A DNA stretch of 14,249 nt. Source: an uncultured Clostridia bacterium. Its GTDB lineage: Bacteria; Bacillota; Clostridia; Christensenellales; Aristaeellaceae. The translations under genes and the position numbers were made by a program. Shown in pieces: positions 1-7,674 of the stretch. The stretch lies in the NCBI GenBank assembly GCA_946615495.1, contig CAMOHY010000028.1, positions 1-14,249 of the forward strand, read 5' to 3'. How positions within the stretch are numbered: position 1 is the first letter of the stretch; every line of letters starts with the position of its first letter. Below the pieces are notes generated by a model. That model was not told the origin of the DNA, did not search any database, and worked only from the letters and a program-made list of their open reading frames with translations.

Positions 1-269
1 GGCTGAATGCTGCCCCAGAAGCGATAGCCGGCGATACCATACTCATCCCACATGGTTTTGGTGCTCACATTCATGCCCGCGTGAGACGTGCCCAGCACCA
101 GCACGTCCACCGTGTCCCTGGGCAGGGAATAGTAATTATGAACGGGCAGGGTGCCGTCCTCCTGCTTGAATATCATCACGCTCATGAGCATTTCACCCAG
201 CGCCAGAAAAATCAGCACAAAAGCAACGCCTTTCCCCACCTTTTTCAGCACAGACACCATTTTTTCCAT
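1..269 (-). CDS. AlgJ/DltD-like SGNH acylation protein, N-terminal part (cut by window edge)
   Basis: Only the first 89 codons are present; the gene runs off the left edge. The protein starts with a short basic stretch and one membrane segment (about residues 12-33), so the rest should lie outside the membrane. Residues 53-64 read as a beta strand ending in GTSHAG, with Ser62 in the position of the SGNH/GDSL nucleophile as in AlgJ, AlgX and DltD-type proteins. The start is supported by a near-perfect Shine-Dalgarno site at 276-284, eight bases upstream of the ATG. It follows the MBOAT gene by 30 bases, the usual partner: in alginate, D-alanylation and clostridial cellulose systems the MBOAT protein moves an acyl group across the membrane and the SGNH protein places it on the polymer. 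O-acetylation of the exopolysaccharide is therefore the likely role. The family is inferred from one motif and context, since the remaining catalytic residues are outside the window. Confidence 0.75.
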   Translation of the reverse strand, partial: MEKMVSVLKKVGKGVAFVLIFLALGEMLMSVMIFKQEDGTLPVHNYYSLPRDTVDVLVLGTSHAGMNVSTKTMWDEYGIAGYRFWGSIQ

Positions 270-275
270 CAGCAA

Positions 276-284
276 TCACCTCCC
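276..284 (-). promoter_or_regulatory. Shine-Dalgarno site of the SGNH protein
   Basis: The minus strand reads GGGAGGTGA here, nearly the full complement of the 16S 3' end, eight bases before the ATG at 269. It fixes the start over the second in-frame ATG three codons later and supports a Gram-positive host. Confidence 0.75.
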
Positions 285-299
285 TGATTCGCCAGGGCG

Positions 300-1811
300 T
301 CAGAACTGGAAATAGATAAAGCTGGCCGCGTCGAAAGCCGGCCCGTAAACGCCAAAGAGCAGAATCCAAAACAGCGCGCCGTACACCACCGCCCAGCGGA
401 CCGGCAGCGGCCAGCTGAGCAGACTGTCCCGGATGGATACGCCCCGGGCGTGCAGAATATCCACCCCGGCCAGAATCGCGATGGAAAGCACAAGGAGCCA
501 CAAATCCGCCTGCTCCAGGCCCAGGGTATACAGGGTGCCATCCACCAGCAGCCAGGGATTCCACACTGTAAAAGAGGATTTGATGATTTGCAGGGCCGAG
601 GATAAATCCGTGGCCCGGAAAAACACCCAGGCAATATCCACCAGCACGAAGGTGACGAAGATTTGAACCAGGCGATGCCCGAAGGATTCCGCGTTGATCC
701 CCAGCCGATGAAGGGCTTTTTGGCGCAGGGGCTGCGTGATATCGCCCACGATTTGCATGGCGCCGTTTAAGCCACCCCAGAGCACATAGGTCCAGGCCGC
801 ACCATGCCATAAGCCGCTCACCAGGAAAACCACCATAATGTTCCTGTACTTTTTCCATTTTGCGCATCGGCTGCCGCCCAGAGGGAAGTAAATATAATCC
901 CGGAACCAGCTGGTGAGCGAGATATGCCACCTGCGCCAGAAGTCCGCCACGGAAGTGGCCAGGTACGGCTGTTGGAAATTCTGCATCAGGTTGAACCCCA
1001 TCACCTGGGCTGAGCCGATGGCGATGGTGGTGTAGCCGTTAAAGTCGCAATAAATCTGCACGGCGAACAGCACCGTGCCCAGAATGGGAATCACGCCCTC
1101 GTAGGAGCCGTGATAATTGTAAATCTGGTCTACGATGATAGCCGCGCGGTCCGCCACCACGATTTTCATGAAATAACCCCACAGCATCAGCATCGCGCCT
1201 TTGACCACCTGGCGAGAATCAAAGGGATGCTTTTCCCGAAACTGCCCCAGCAGGTTTCCGCTGCGCTCGATCGGCCCGGCCACCAACTGGGGAAAGAAGG
1301 ACACGAACAAGGCGTAGCGGAAAAAGTTCTTTTCCGCCTTCGTTTGTCCCCGGTATACGTCGATCACATAACTCAAGGATTGGAACGTGAAAAAGGAAAT
1401 GCCCACCGGCAGGGAAACATTCAGCTTAGGCAGGGGAATATGCACTCCCACCAGCCCCAGCATGGAAACGATGGTTTCTGTTAAGAAATTGGCGTACTTA
1501 AACCAGGCCACCACGGACAGCGTGAAGACAATGGTGACAACGGTATAGAGCTTGGCCTGCCCGGTGCGCCGCTTCTCCTTTTCCACGTTTTCCGCATCTT
1601 CCCTGCGGGAGATATCAATAAACAGCGCGTCCAAATAGGTGATCACGGTGCAGCCCAGCATCAAAAGAATAAAACGCGGGTCCCAGCACATATAGAAATA
1701 ATAGCTGCCGACGAGCAAAAGAATGTTCCGTACCTTCTGCCATGGAATCAAAAAGTATGCCAGGGCGATGGCCGGGAAGAAGATCAAATACGAAAGAGAA
1801 TTGAAAAGCAT
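300..1811 (-). CDS. MBOAT-family O-acyltransferase (AlgI-like)
   Basis: A 503-residue polytopic membrane protein. It opens with MLFNSLSYLIFFP, the typical AlgI-type N-terminus, which supports this start even though the nearest Shine-Dalgarno (AAGGAG) is 13 bases away. Family motifs are intact: QLVAGPIER around 175-183, FWRRWHISLTSWFRDYIYFP around 291-310 with His296, and SGLWHGAAW around 332-340 with His336, the histidine required for acyl transfer in this family. Length is normal for AlgI/DltB-type proteins (about 400-520). The known role is passing an acyl group, usually acetyl, from a cytoplasmic donor across the membrane to an SGNH partner that modifies an exported polymer. That partner appears to be the next gene, 30 bases downstream. 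Together they make an acylation module at the 3' end of the polysaccharide operon, comparable to the ccsH/ccsI pair of clostridial cellulose clusters. The acyl group and acceptor are inferred. Confidence 0.93.
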   Translation of the reverse strand: MLFNSLSYLIFFPAIALAYFLIPWQKVRNILLLVGSYYFYMCWDPRFILLMLGCTVITYLDALFIDISRREDAENVEKEKRRTGQAKLYTVVTIVFTLSVVAWFKYANFLTETIVSMLGLVGVHIPLPKLNVSLPVGISFFTFQSLSYVIDVYRGQTKAEKNFFRYALFVSFFPQLVAGPIERSGNLLGQFREKHPFDSRQVVKGAMLMLWGYFMKIVVADRAAIIVDQIYNYHGSYEGVIPILGTVLFAVQIYCDFNGYTTIAIGSAQVMGFNLMQNFQQPYLATSVADFWRRWHISLTSWFRDYIYFPLGGSRCAKWKKYRNIMVVFLVSGLWHGAAWTYVLWGGLNGAMQIVGDITQPLRQKALHRLGINAESFGHRLVQIFVTFVLVDIAWVFFRATDLSSALQIIKSSFTVWNPWLLVDGTLYTLGLEQADLWLLVLSIAILAGVDILHARGVSIRDSLLSWPLPVRWAVVYGALFWILLFGVYGPAFDAASFIYFQF

Positions 1812-1868
1812 GGCTGATTTACTGCTCCTTTATTCCTTGCGTCCACTGAATGGCTGGCTTTTTCAGAA
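1812..1868. other. 57-base gap between GT-C and MBOAT genes
   Basis: This is the longest gap in the operon after its first gene. On the minus strand it holds AAGGAA and AAGGAG Shine-Dalgarno-like runs before the MBOAT start. I see no hairpin with a T run, so transcription probably continues into the acylation module. Confidence 0.5.
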
Positions 1869-4070
1869 TCAATCGTCCTTCTTATGGCCCTTCTTTTTCT
1901 TGTCCTTATCGTGCTTTTTGTCTTTATCGTGCTTTTTGTCTTTATCGTGCTTTTTGTCTTTATCTTTTTTTCGGTCTGCTTTGTCTTCCTTTTTTTCGTC
2001 GGTTTTTTTATCCTTATTCTTCTTGGCAGTTTTCACGTCTTTATCCTTTTTAACCTTTTTCCCTTTTTTCTCTTCCTTGGGCTTGGCGCTCTCCCTGCTG
2101 TCGCCGCCCTCGTCGAAAGCGTCACCCTTGACAGAAATTGGCTTGGTGAACACGGGCAGCGGATTGATTTTCTCCGCTTCCTCAATCTCTTTTTCAGTCT
2201 CTTCTACAATCAAAGGCGTTTCTTCCTCTGCCTCGGGCGCTGCGTGATCGTTTTTTTCCGGTTCCGCCGCAGCCGCTTCCCCACTTGCGTTCGACTGTTC
2301 CACTGTTCTGTTATCCTCCTGTACGCCCTGGCTGGCTACGATACGGATGTGGCCTTCCCGGATCGCTTTGTCCATATCAAACTGGGCATGAAGCGCTTCC
2401 GCGCGCAGGCGGGACCGCTCCTCCTGCTCCCGCTGAATCATTTGGATGTGCGCCTCTGCCGCCGCTTTTTCCATGGCAGCCTGCCTTTTTTTCTCCAATT
2501 GCGTCATGATCATTTTGTTCACCTGCACAGATCCCGCGCTGAACGCCACACCCAGCATCACGCACAATAAAGGAATGGCATGGTAATGATATCGGTTCTG
2601 GTTTTCCACCAGCAGATGCAGCGCCACCGTGCCGCAGAACAAAAGCAGGCAGGCGTAAAAAACGTCCGGCTCCCGGCGGAAGGAAACCAGGCCGTAAACC
2701 AGCCCGCCCAAAAGCAGCGTCAAATAATACAGGTCGCTCACATCCATCATGCGGTAGAGAAAGCTTTCCCGATCCGGCGTCAGATTTCCCTGCTGATCCA
2801 TAAACAGAATATTCCAGGAAGCGCCAAAATCGTCGTTGCCCCAAAGTACCTCAAATTTATGCACAAACAGATCGAGCAGCGCCCGGGGATCGGTTTTCAA
2901 TCGTTCCAGCGCCATATCGCGGCATGCCAGCTGAGCCTCCTGAGCAGAGCCGGTGGCTTCCAGGGCGGCATACAGATAATTGGCGTCCTCCTCGTTCCAG
3001 CCACCATAGCTTTCCAGGTTCAGGCCCACCAGCAGGTTATAGCCATAGGAAGCGCTGCTGCCCGCCAATTGGCGGTTCACAGCGTAGCCCGTTCCCATGG
3101 TGAACAAAGAAGAAAAAGCAAAGTAAACAGCGGCAATCAGCGCGCACCGTTTCCAGCCCTTGTTCGTAAGCCGCAGACCCAGGGGAATATCGTTCCTGGG
3201 CAGGGCGGGAAGGGGCTGATGCCCATTCAGCAGACAAATCACCGCCGCCACCAGAAAAATGACGGCCATGGGCCGGATAAAGGAACCAAAGGCCAGGGCC
3301 ACCGCCATAGCGATCAATTCCCCGGGGCACAGCCAGGGGTGCTTTTCCTTTGCCGGGGTGGATTTTAAGGACAGAGCGAACAGCAAAATACCCAGCAACA
3401 GCACGAAGGTAAACAGCGGTTCGCTGGCCGCAAAATTACTGTAAAGGATGGCGGAGGGAAGAAAGCAAATCGCGGCCAATGCCACCAGGCCGCACAGCCT
3501 TCCGCACGCCAGCCGGGCGATTCGCCATACCAGCGCACAGCAGCCAGCCTCCAGAACCAGGTTGAATAAAAGCGCCGTGCGCAGGCTTTCCCCAAAAATG
3601 CCCATCACCCAGGCAAGCACCTGAGGATAGCCGAACACATGGGGAAACAAGGACACGTAATCGCAGTACCCAACACCCGCTTCAATCAGCGTGCCCCGGT
3701 GCAGCAGCACCGCCATTTCGTAATAAGTTTTATAGTCCGAATCCGGCTCCATGGGCAGATTCTGAATCACCAGAAAGCGCAAAAACACCCCCGCAGTAAT
3801 CAGCAGCGCGGCAAGAAGATATTCCACCACATCCACAAGCCTGGGAAAGCGCAGAAGGCGGTGGTTCATCCTCAGCCGGGACCACAGCGCGCTCACCATC
3901 AGCAGTCCGAAAACCAGGAAAAAAGCACACAGCAGCCAAGCGCCTTTCAAAAGGTATGGGTATTCCTGCCCTTCCCCCAGCCGGTGGAACACGCACGCCA
4001 TGGCAAACAGCACGCACAGCAGGAATACCAATACCGCAAAATAGAAAAATACGTTTTTACGCAGTTTCAC
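1869..4070 (-). CDS. GT-C/ArnT-PMT-like membrane glycosyltransferase with lysine-rich C-terminal tail
   Basis: A 733-residue protein in two unlike halves. Residues 1-517 are polytopic, with about ten to twelve membrane segments. A first extracytoplasmic loop carries MEPDSDYKTYY (107-117), an acidic motif placed as in GT-C enzymes, followed by SEPLF near 206-210 and LLVGLNLESYGGWNEED near 346-362, the pattern common in Gram-positive PMT_2/GT39-like proteins. Such enzymes use lipid-linked sugars and act on the outer face. Residues 518-733 form a hydrophilic tail: a charged helix, possibly coiled coil (about 523-575), a Glu-rich stretch (about 600-645) and a Lys/Asp-rich end (about 663-733) containing perfect HDKDKK repeats. 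The start is GTG, overlapping the TGA of the BcsB-like gene (GTGA), with AGAGGAG upstream, so translation is probably coupled. A role in adding a side sugar to the exopolysaccharide is inferred; acceptor and sugar are unknown. Confidence 0.8.
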   Translation of the reverse strand: MKLRKNVFFYFAVLVFLLCVLFAMACVFHRLGEGQEYPYLLKGAWLLCAFFLVFGLLMVSALWSRLRMNHRLLRFPRLVDVVEYLLAALLITAGVFLRFLVIQNLPMEPDSDYKTYYEMAVLLHRGTLIEAGVGYCDYVSLFPHVFGYPQVLAWVMGIFGESLRTALLFNLVLEAGCCALVWRIARLACGRLCGLVALAAICFLPSAILYSNFAASEPLFTFVLLLGILLFALSLKSTPAKEKHPWLCPGELIAMAVALAFGSFIRPMAVIFLVAAVICLLNGHQPLPALPRNDIPLGLRLTNKGWKRCALIAAVYFAFSSLFTMGTGYAVNRQLAGSSASYGYNLLVGLNLESYGGWNEEDANYLYAALEATGSAQEAQLACRDMALERLKTDPRALLDLFVHKFEVLWGNDDFGASWNILFMDQQGNLTPDRESFLYRMMDVSDLYYLTLLLGGLVYGLVSFRREPDVFYACLLLFCGTVALHLLVENQNRYHYHAIPLLCVMLGVAFSAGSVQVNKMIMTQLEKKRQAAMEKAAAEAHIQMIQREQEERSRLRAEALHAQFDMDKAIREGHIRIVASQGVQEDNRTVEQSNASGEAAAAEPEKNDHAAPEAEEETPLIVEETEKEIEEAEKINPLPVFTKPISVKGDAFDEGGDSRESAKPKEEKKGKKVKKDKDVKTAKKNKDKKTDEKKEDKADRKKDKDKKHDKDKKHDKDKKHDKDKKKKGHKKDD
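1910..1963 (-). repeat. Three perfect 18-base tandem repeats encoding HDKDKK
   Basis: Three identical 18-base units lie head to tail at 1910-1927, 1928-1945 and 1946-1963 (plus-strand unit cgtgctttttgtctttat). A degenerate unit lies on the stop-codon side (1892-1909) and related A-rich sequence lies on the other side. They sit inside the coding sequence and encode repeated His-Asp-Lys-Asp-Lys-Lys. Perfect identity suggests recent slippage or unequal exchange; because the unit is a multiple of three, copy changes keep the frame. Confidence 0.9.
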
Positions 4071-6364
4071 TTTTTCTCCTCTTCCCGACGGTTGCGGCGG
4101 TACCTGAGCAGAATCAGCACGACGGCGACCAGCATCAGGAACATCACAGAGGTGGAAACGATGGTAAACAGAATGGCGTCCCGGTTGGCCTCAATGCGTT
4201 CCCGCAGGGAAGCCTTTTCCACGGGCTCATCCTTGAGGAAGCTGAAGCTCTTGGTTTCCAAATCCTTATCGATCAAAAACGCATCCCCGGCGAAGGCCCA
4301 GGTGTTTTCCTGTACGGCGGCGTAGCGATCCAGCTGGGAGAGGGTTTTGGTATCCGAGGCGCAAACGGCCAGAATGGCCCGGCTCTCCTGATAGGGGGAG
4401 CGCACAAATTGCAGAATGCAGATTTCCGCCGCGTAGCGGTCGCTTAAAAGCAATTGCTCGTTGCTGGCAAAGCGCGTGCCGGAATCTGTAAAGGGGAAGC
4501 TCAAGCGGTCGTTGATGGTCTGCAAAAACACGTTGTCCTTCCAGGTGCCCAGGGCGATCACATGGGCGTTTTCCGTTTCATGGGGGAAGCGGGACGCGTA
4601 CCACACATGAAGCACCCCGTAGGGGGCCACGTCCGGCCCCAGCAGGGCGGCGATCCGGCCAAAGGCAGCGTATTCGTATTCGTCCATCGCGTCCGGAACC
4701 ACCACGGCCAGATGATTGAAAAGCCCCAGCTTCTGGAAGGGATACGGCCGCAGGGAAAGATCATAGGTGCTGGCGTTGCCCGCGGGGAAATACAGGATGG
4801 ATTCGCCGCTCACATAGGCCCAGGGCATTTCATCCGCCCGCTTGGTGCAGTAAAGCTCCTTGATTTCCAGATCAAAGGCGATTTTAATGCTGGCGGCGTG
4901 GGTGCCCACTACGTCGGAGGGCATCATGAAAGAGAACGTATCCAGAGTCGCCTTTTCCCTATCCAGTTTTTTGGACGCCACCGGCGTGGTTCCCCAGTAT
5001 ACGGTGACCATGGAGCGGTCAAAATCCAGGTTATCGCTGTAACGCATTTTCAATTCCACTTTGCCCCCTTCCCCTAACACAAAGCCGCCGGAGAAGGGAA
5101 GATAGATGGTGCTTTCCTGGTGAAACGGACCGATGAAATCAATGCCGTTTTGATTGGTAATGCCCTTTATGGTTTCGCCGTTATCAATCAGGGCGTTCTG
5201 GGCGCGGTTGGCCATCACGATGTCGGAAGCGCCGGAAGGAACGAAGGCCCAATCGTACTTTTCCTGGGTTACCCTTTCTTCGTCCATCAGCATATACGCG
5301 CCTTCCGTCAGGTCTTTGGCGTCGGCCGCCGTGAGCACCATGGTGTATGCCCCGTCATGGCCATAGAGATACACGAACGCCCCTTCCCGGGTTTCGTGAG
5401 TGTCCATGGGCATATGCGCCTTGATCGCAGAAGGCAGCCGATCCGTCTGGGCGATGATCAGGGCGTTTCCCCTTGCCGGCAGATCGCTTTCTATGGTTTT
5501 CAGGCCGATCCGATCCTCCGTGCTGGTTTCATTGCCCAGATCCGCCCGCAGAAGGAAAGCGGCGCGAAGCTCTTCCTCCAGCGCTTGGGAGGGCACATAC
5601 AGGGTCAAATCGGCCCCGGTTTCATCCATGGTGGAAATGAGGGGATAAGGATAATAGCTGATTTGATTGCCGAAATCCAGCAAATTATAACCCGCCTCGA
5701 TAAAGGAGGAATCTGAAACACTCACCCAGTTGGCCCCGGAAAAATCATCCAGACAGCCGTCGTCGTCATACAGGCGTACATAACCCGTGATGGCAAATTC
5801 ATTAAAGCCCACCGCCAGATATTCCAAGGGGATGGAAACGAACACGATCTGGGACGCGCCGTCCTCATAATTCACGGCGCAGGAATAAATGGGATGGTCG
5901 TTGATGAAGAAGGTCAGCGACGCGGGCACGCCTTGAATCATGGGGCTGACTGTATACTCGATCTGCGCGAAGGCATAGCGGGTATCCCAATAAGCCGGGA
6001 TTTTGAAAAAGAACCCGGACTTTTCAAAAATGCCGCGCAAAACGACGATTTCGGAATACTGAAAGGTTTTAACGTGCTGGGTGGGAGGCGTTGCGGGGCG
6101 CTGGCGCTGAGGCGCGCCAGCCCGTTCCGGATCACTGGCGAACACGTATTCAATGGGCGAAAAGCCTTCCATCGCCGTTACCTCAATCGGTGTTCCGGCG
6201 GGTCCCTCGGGCAAAGCCGGGGGCTCCTGGGCTTCTTCCGGCTCGCCTTGGGCTGTTTCCGTTTCCGCAGGCAGGCCCTGGACAGCTTCCGCATCCTCCG
6301 AAAGGCCTGCGCAGGCGAAAAGCAGCAGCAGCGCCGCAAGCAGTAAGCACAATTGTTTCTTCAT
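4067..6364 (-). CDS. BcsB-like extracytoplasmic subunit of polysaccharide synthase (YdaN/PssD type)
   Basis: 765 residues. A cleavable signal (Lys-Lys followed by a leucine-rich core, about 1-26) is followed by a Glu/Pro-rich linker (about 28-62). A large extracytoplasmic region of about 650 residues comes next, then one membrane helix (about 731-753) and a basic cytoplasmic end RYRRNRREEEKK. This is the layout of BcsB, the tail-anchored partner that binds the synthase and guides the nascent chain, and of YdaN and PssD in Gram-positive operons. The gene follows the GT2 synthase by 33 bases, the canonical BcsA-BcsB order, with an AAGGGGG Shine-Dalgarno before the ATG. Its stop overlaps the GTG of the next gene. 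Length is close to the family norm (700-800). I assign the family from layout, size and position; the core sequence is divergent. Confidence 0.87.
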   Translation of the reverse strand: MKKQLCLLLAALLLLFACAGLSEDAEAVQGLPAETETAQGEPEEAQEPPALPEGPAGTPIEVTAMEGFSPIEYVFASDPERAGAPQRQRPATPPTQHVKTFQYSEIVVLRGIFEKSGFFFKIPAYWDTRYAFAQIEYTVSPMIQGVPASLTFFINDHPIYSCAVNYEDGASQIVFVSIPLEYLAVGFNEFAITGYVRLYDDDGCLDDFSGANWVSVSDSSFIEAGYNLLDFGNQISYYPYPLISTMDETGADLTLYVPSQALEEELRAAFLLRADLGNETSTEDRIGLKTIESDLPARGNALIIAQTDRLPSAIKAHMPMDTHETREGAFVYLYGHDGAYTMVLTAADAKDLTEGAYMLMDEERVTQEKYDWAFVPSGASDIVMANRAQNALIDNGETIKGITNQNGIDFIGPFHQESTIYLPFSGGFVLGEGGKVELKMRYSDNLDFDRSMVTVYWGTTPVASKKLDREKATLDTFSFMMPSDVVGTHAASIKIAFDLEIKELYCTKRADEMPWAYVSGESILYFPAGNASTYDLSLRPYPFQKLGLFNHLAVVVPDAMDEYEYAAFGRIAALLGPDVAPYGVLHVWYASRFPHETENAHVIALGTWKDNVFLQTINDRLSFPFTDSGTRFASNEQLLLSDRYAAEICILQFVRSPYQESRAILAVCASDTKTLSQLDRYAAVQENTWAFAGDAFLIDKDLETKSFSFLKDEPVEKASLRERIEANRDAILFTIVSTSVMFLMLVAVVLILLRYRRNRREEEKK

Positions 6365-6397
6365 GGGTTTTCCCCCTTTTCGGGCATTGGCCTTGCG

Positions 6398-7666
6398 TTA
6401 CTGGGTCTCCACGTAACGCACAGTTTTATCCCATTTCACTTCGCGCCTGAGCAGGGTGTCCATGGTGGAATCCCAGGCGGCTTTCACCACCACCAGCACC
6501 CACAGCTTGGCGTATGTAAACAGCATCAGGGCCACCAGCCCCATGGATTCCAGGGTAAATTCGTTTCTTTCCAGGGAAAGGGTGAGCATCACATCGGCGA
6601 TAAATACCAAAATCGCCATGCCCCACAGGGCGGAGGAGAATCCCCCCAGCTTCACCTGGATCTGGCCCAGGATGCCCCCCAGGAAAATAATATCGGATGC
6701 GATCAGGGAGGTGAGCATCACGCTGTACACCAAAGCGTAATACAGGGTATCCAATCGCATGGGGCCCGCCTTGCGGTCAAAGGTGTACTTAAAGTTTTTA
6801 ATCATCACATAAATATTGCCCTTGGCCCAGCGCACCCGCTGCTTGAACCAAATGGGCAGCAGATGCGGCTCCTGCTCCCAGGTAACGGCCTGGGGAAGCA
6901 GCTTGATGTAGTAGCCCATGCGGTAAATGCGGAAGCTGATTTCCGTATCCTCGCTCAGTGCTTTCACATCCCAGCCGCCCACTTCCTCAATGATACTGCG
7001 GCGGATCACGTAATTGGTGCCCGGAATGGTGCACAGCTTAAAGAAGAAATACCGCCCCGCCTGGTTCATGCACTGATGGGACAGGGTTTCAATGTTCACG
7101 AACCGGGAAAGGATAGAAGCGTTGCGGTTCCTGGTGCGGAATTTGCCGATGACCGCCCCCAGTTTATCATCCGAAATCAGGTTTTCAACCAGCAGGCGCA
7201 GCGCCTTGGGTTCTGGGGTATTATCCGCGTCGTAAATGGCGATCACGGTGCCCTTGGCCACGGAAAAGCCGATGTTCAGGGCGTTGGATTTTCCTGTGCC
7301 GCCCACCGCCTTGTCCGTGCTGATGCACATGAGGCGGCTTGCGGGATTGGCCCTGGCCATCTCCGCCATGATGTCCTCGGTGTTATCGGAGGAATTATCG
7401 TTGACCACGATGATTTCATACCGATCCTTGGGATAATCAAAGTTTAAAAGCGCCTGCACGGTTCGCTGAAGCACCAGCGCTTCGTTGTGGGCTGGCACCA
7501 GCACCGATACCATGGGGTATTCCCCGTTTGACGGCGGGATGCTGCCATCCGTTTTGTTGCAGCGGTAGATATAAATATATCCCCCGACACTCAGCGCCAC
7601 GTTGAGCAGCATCATGGCCCATATGGCCGCGATGGCGTAAATGGAAATAATATCAGCTGCTGACAT
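6398..7666 (-). CDS. Processive family 2 glycosyltransferase, polysaccharide synthase (YdaM/PssC type)
   Basis: 422 residues: one N-terminal membrane helix (about 5-35), a cytoplasmic GT-A catalytic domain, and about three C-terminal helices (from about 305). Catalytic motifs are complete: VVNDNSSDN (88-95), DADN (146-149) for the nucleotide-sugar and metal, SEDTE (238-242) holding the catalytic acidic residue, and QRVRW (276-280), the Q-x-x-R-W signature of processive beta-glycan synthases such as cellulose, hyaluronan and poly-GlcNAc synthases. It would polymerise a nucleotide sugar in the cytoplasm and extrude the chain. There is no PilZ domain, unlike proteobacterial BcsA, so c-di-GMP control must come from another protein, here most likely the degenerate GGDEF protein. 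Size matches B. subtilis YdaM. AAGGA precedes the ATG at about five bases, and the gene begins eight bases after the DUF2334 stop. The sugar used cannot be read from the motifs. Confidence 0.93.
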   Translation of the reverse strand: MSAADIISIYAIAAIWAMMLLNVALSVGGYIYIYRCNKTDGSIPPSNGEYPMVSVLVPAHNEALVLQRTVQALLNFDYPKDRYEIIVVNDNSSDNTEDIMAEMARANPASRLMCISTDKAVGGTGKSNALNIGFSVAKGTVIAIYDADNTPEPKALRLLVENLISDDKLGAVIGKFRTRNRNASILSRFVNIETLSHQCMNQAGRYFFFKLCTIPGTNYVIRRSIIEEVGGWDVKALSEDTEISFRIYRMGYYIKLLPQAVTWEQEPHLLPIWFKQRVRWAKGNIYVMIKNFKYTFDRKAGPMRLDTLYYALVYSVMLTSLIASDIIFLGGILGQIQVKLGGFSSALWGMAILVFIADVMLTLSLERNEFTLESMGLVALMLFTYAKLWVLVVVKAAWDSTMDTLLRREVKWDKTVRYVETQ

Positions 7667-7674
7667 AAAAATCC

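Noticed and set aside
193..930. Minus-strand frame overlapping the MBOAT gene in another phase
   Set aside because: Gly/Ala/Arg-rich shadow frame; the MBOAT frame contains all conserved motifs.
1910..1963. CRISPR-like or intergenic repeat array
   Set aside because: The units are 18 bases with no spacers and lie in frame inside a coding sequence.
1723..2247. Plus-strand reading frame with Ser/Leu/Phe repeats, plus a second hydrophobic plus-strand frame at 1884-2570
   Set aside because: These are antisense images of the lysine-rich tail of the GT-C gene; the repeats come from the 18-base DNA repeat and there is no ribosome site or family match.
6290..6364. Lipoprotein signal on the BcsB-like protein (LLFAC)
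   Set aside because: Phe at the second lipobox position is atypical, and the protein already has a C-terminal membrane anchor; an ordinary signal peptide fits better.
6353..7447. Long plus-strand open frame of 364 codons, rich in His and Gln
   Set aside because: It lies opposite the GT2 gene, whose catalytic motifs are all intact; the composition is typical of an antisense frame in GC-rich coding DNA.
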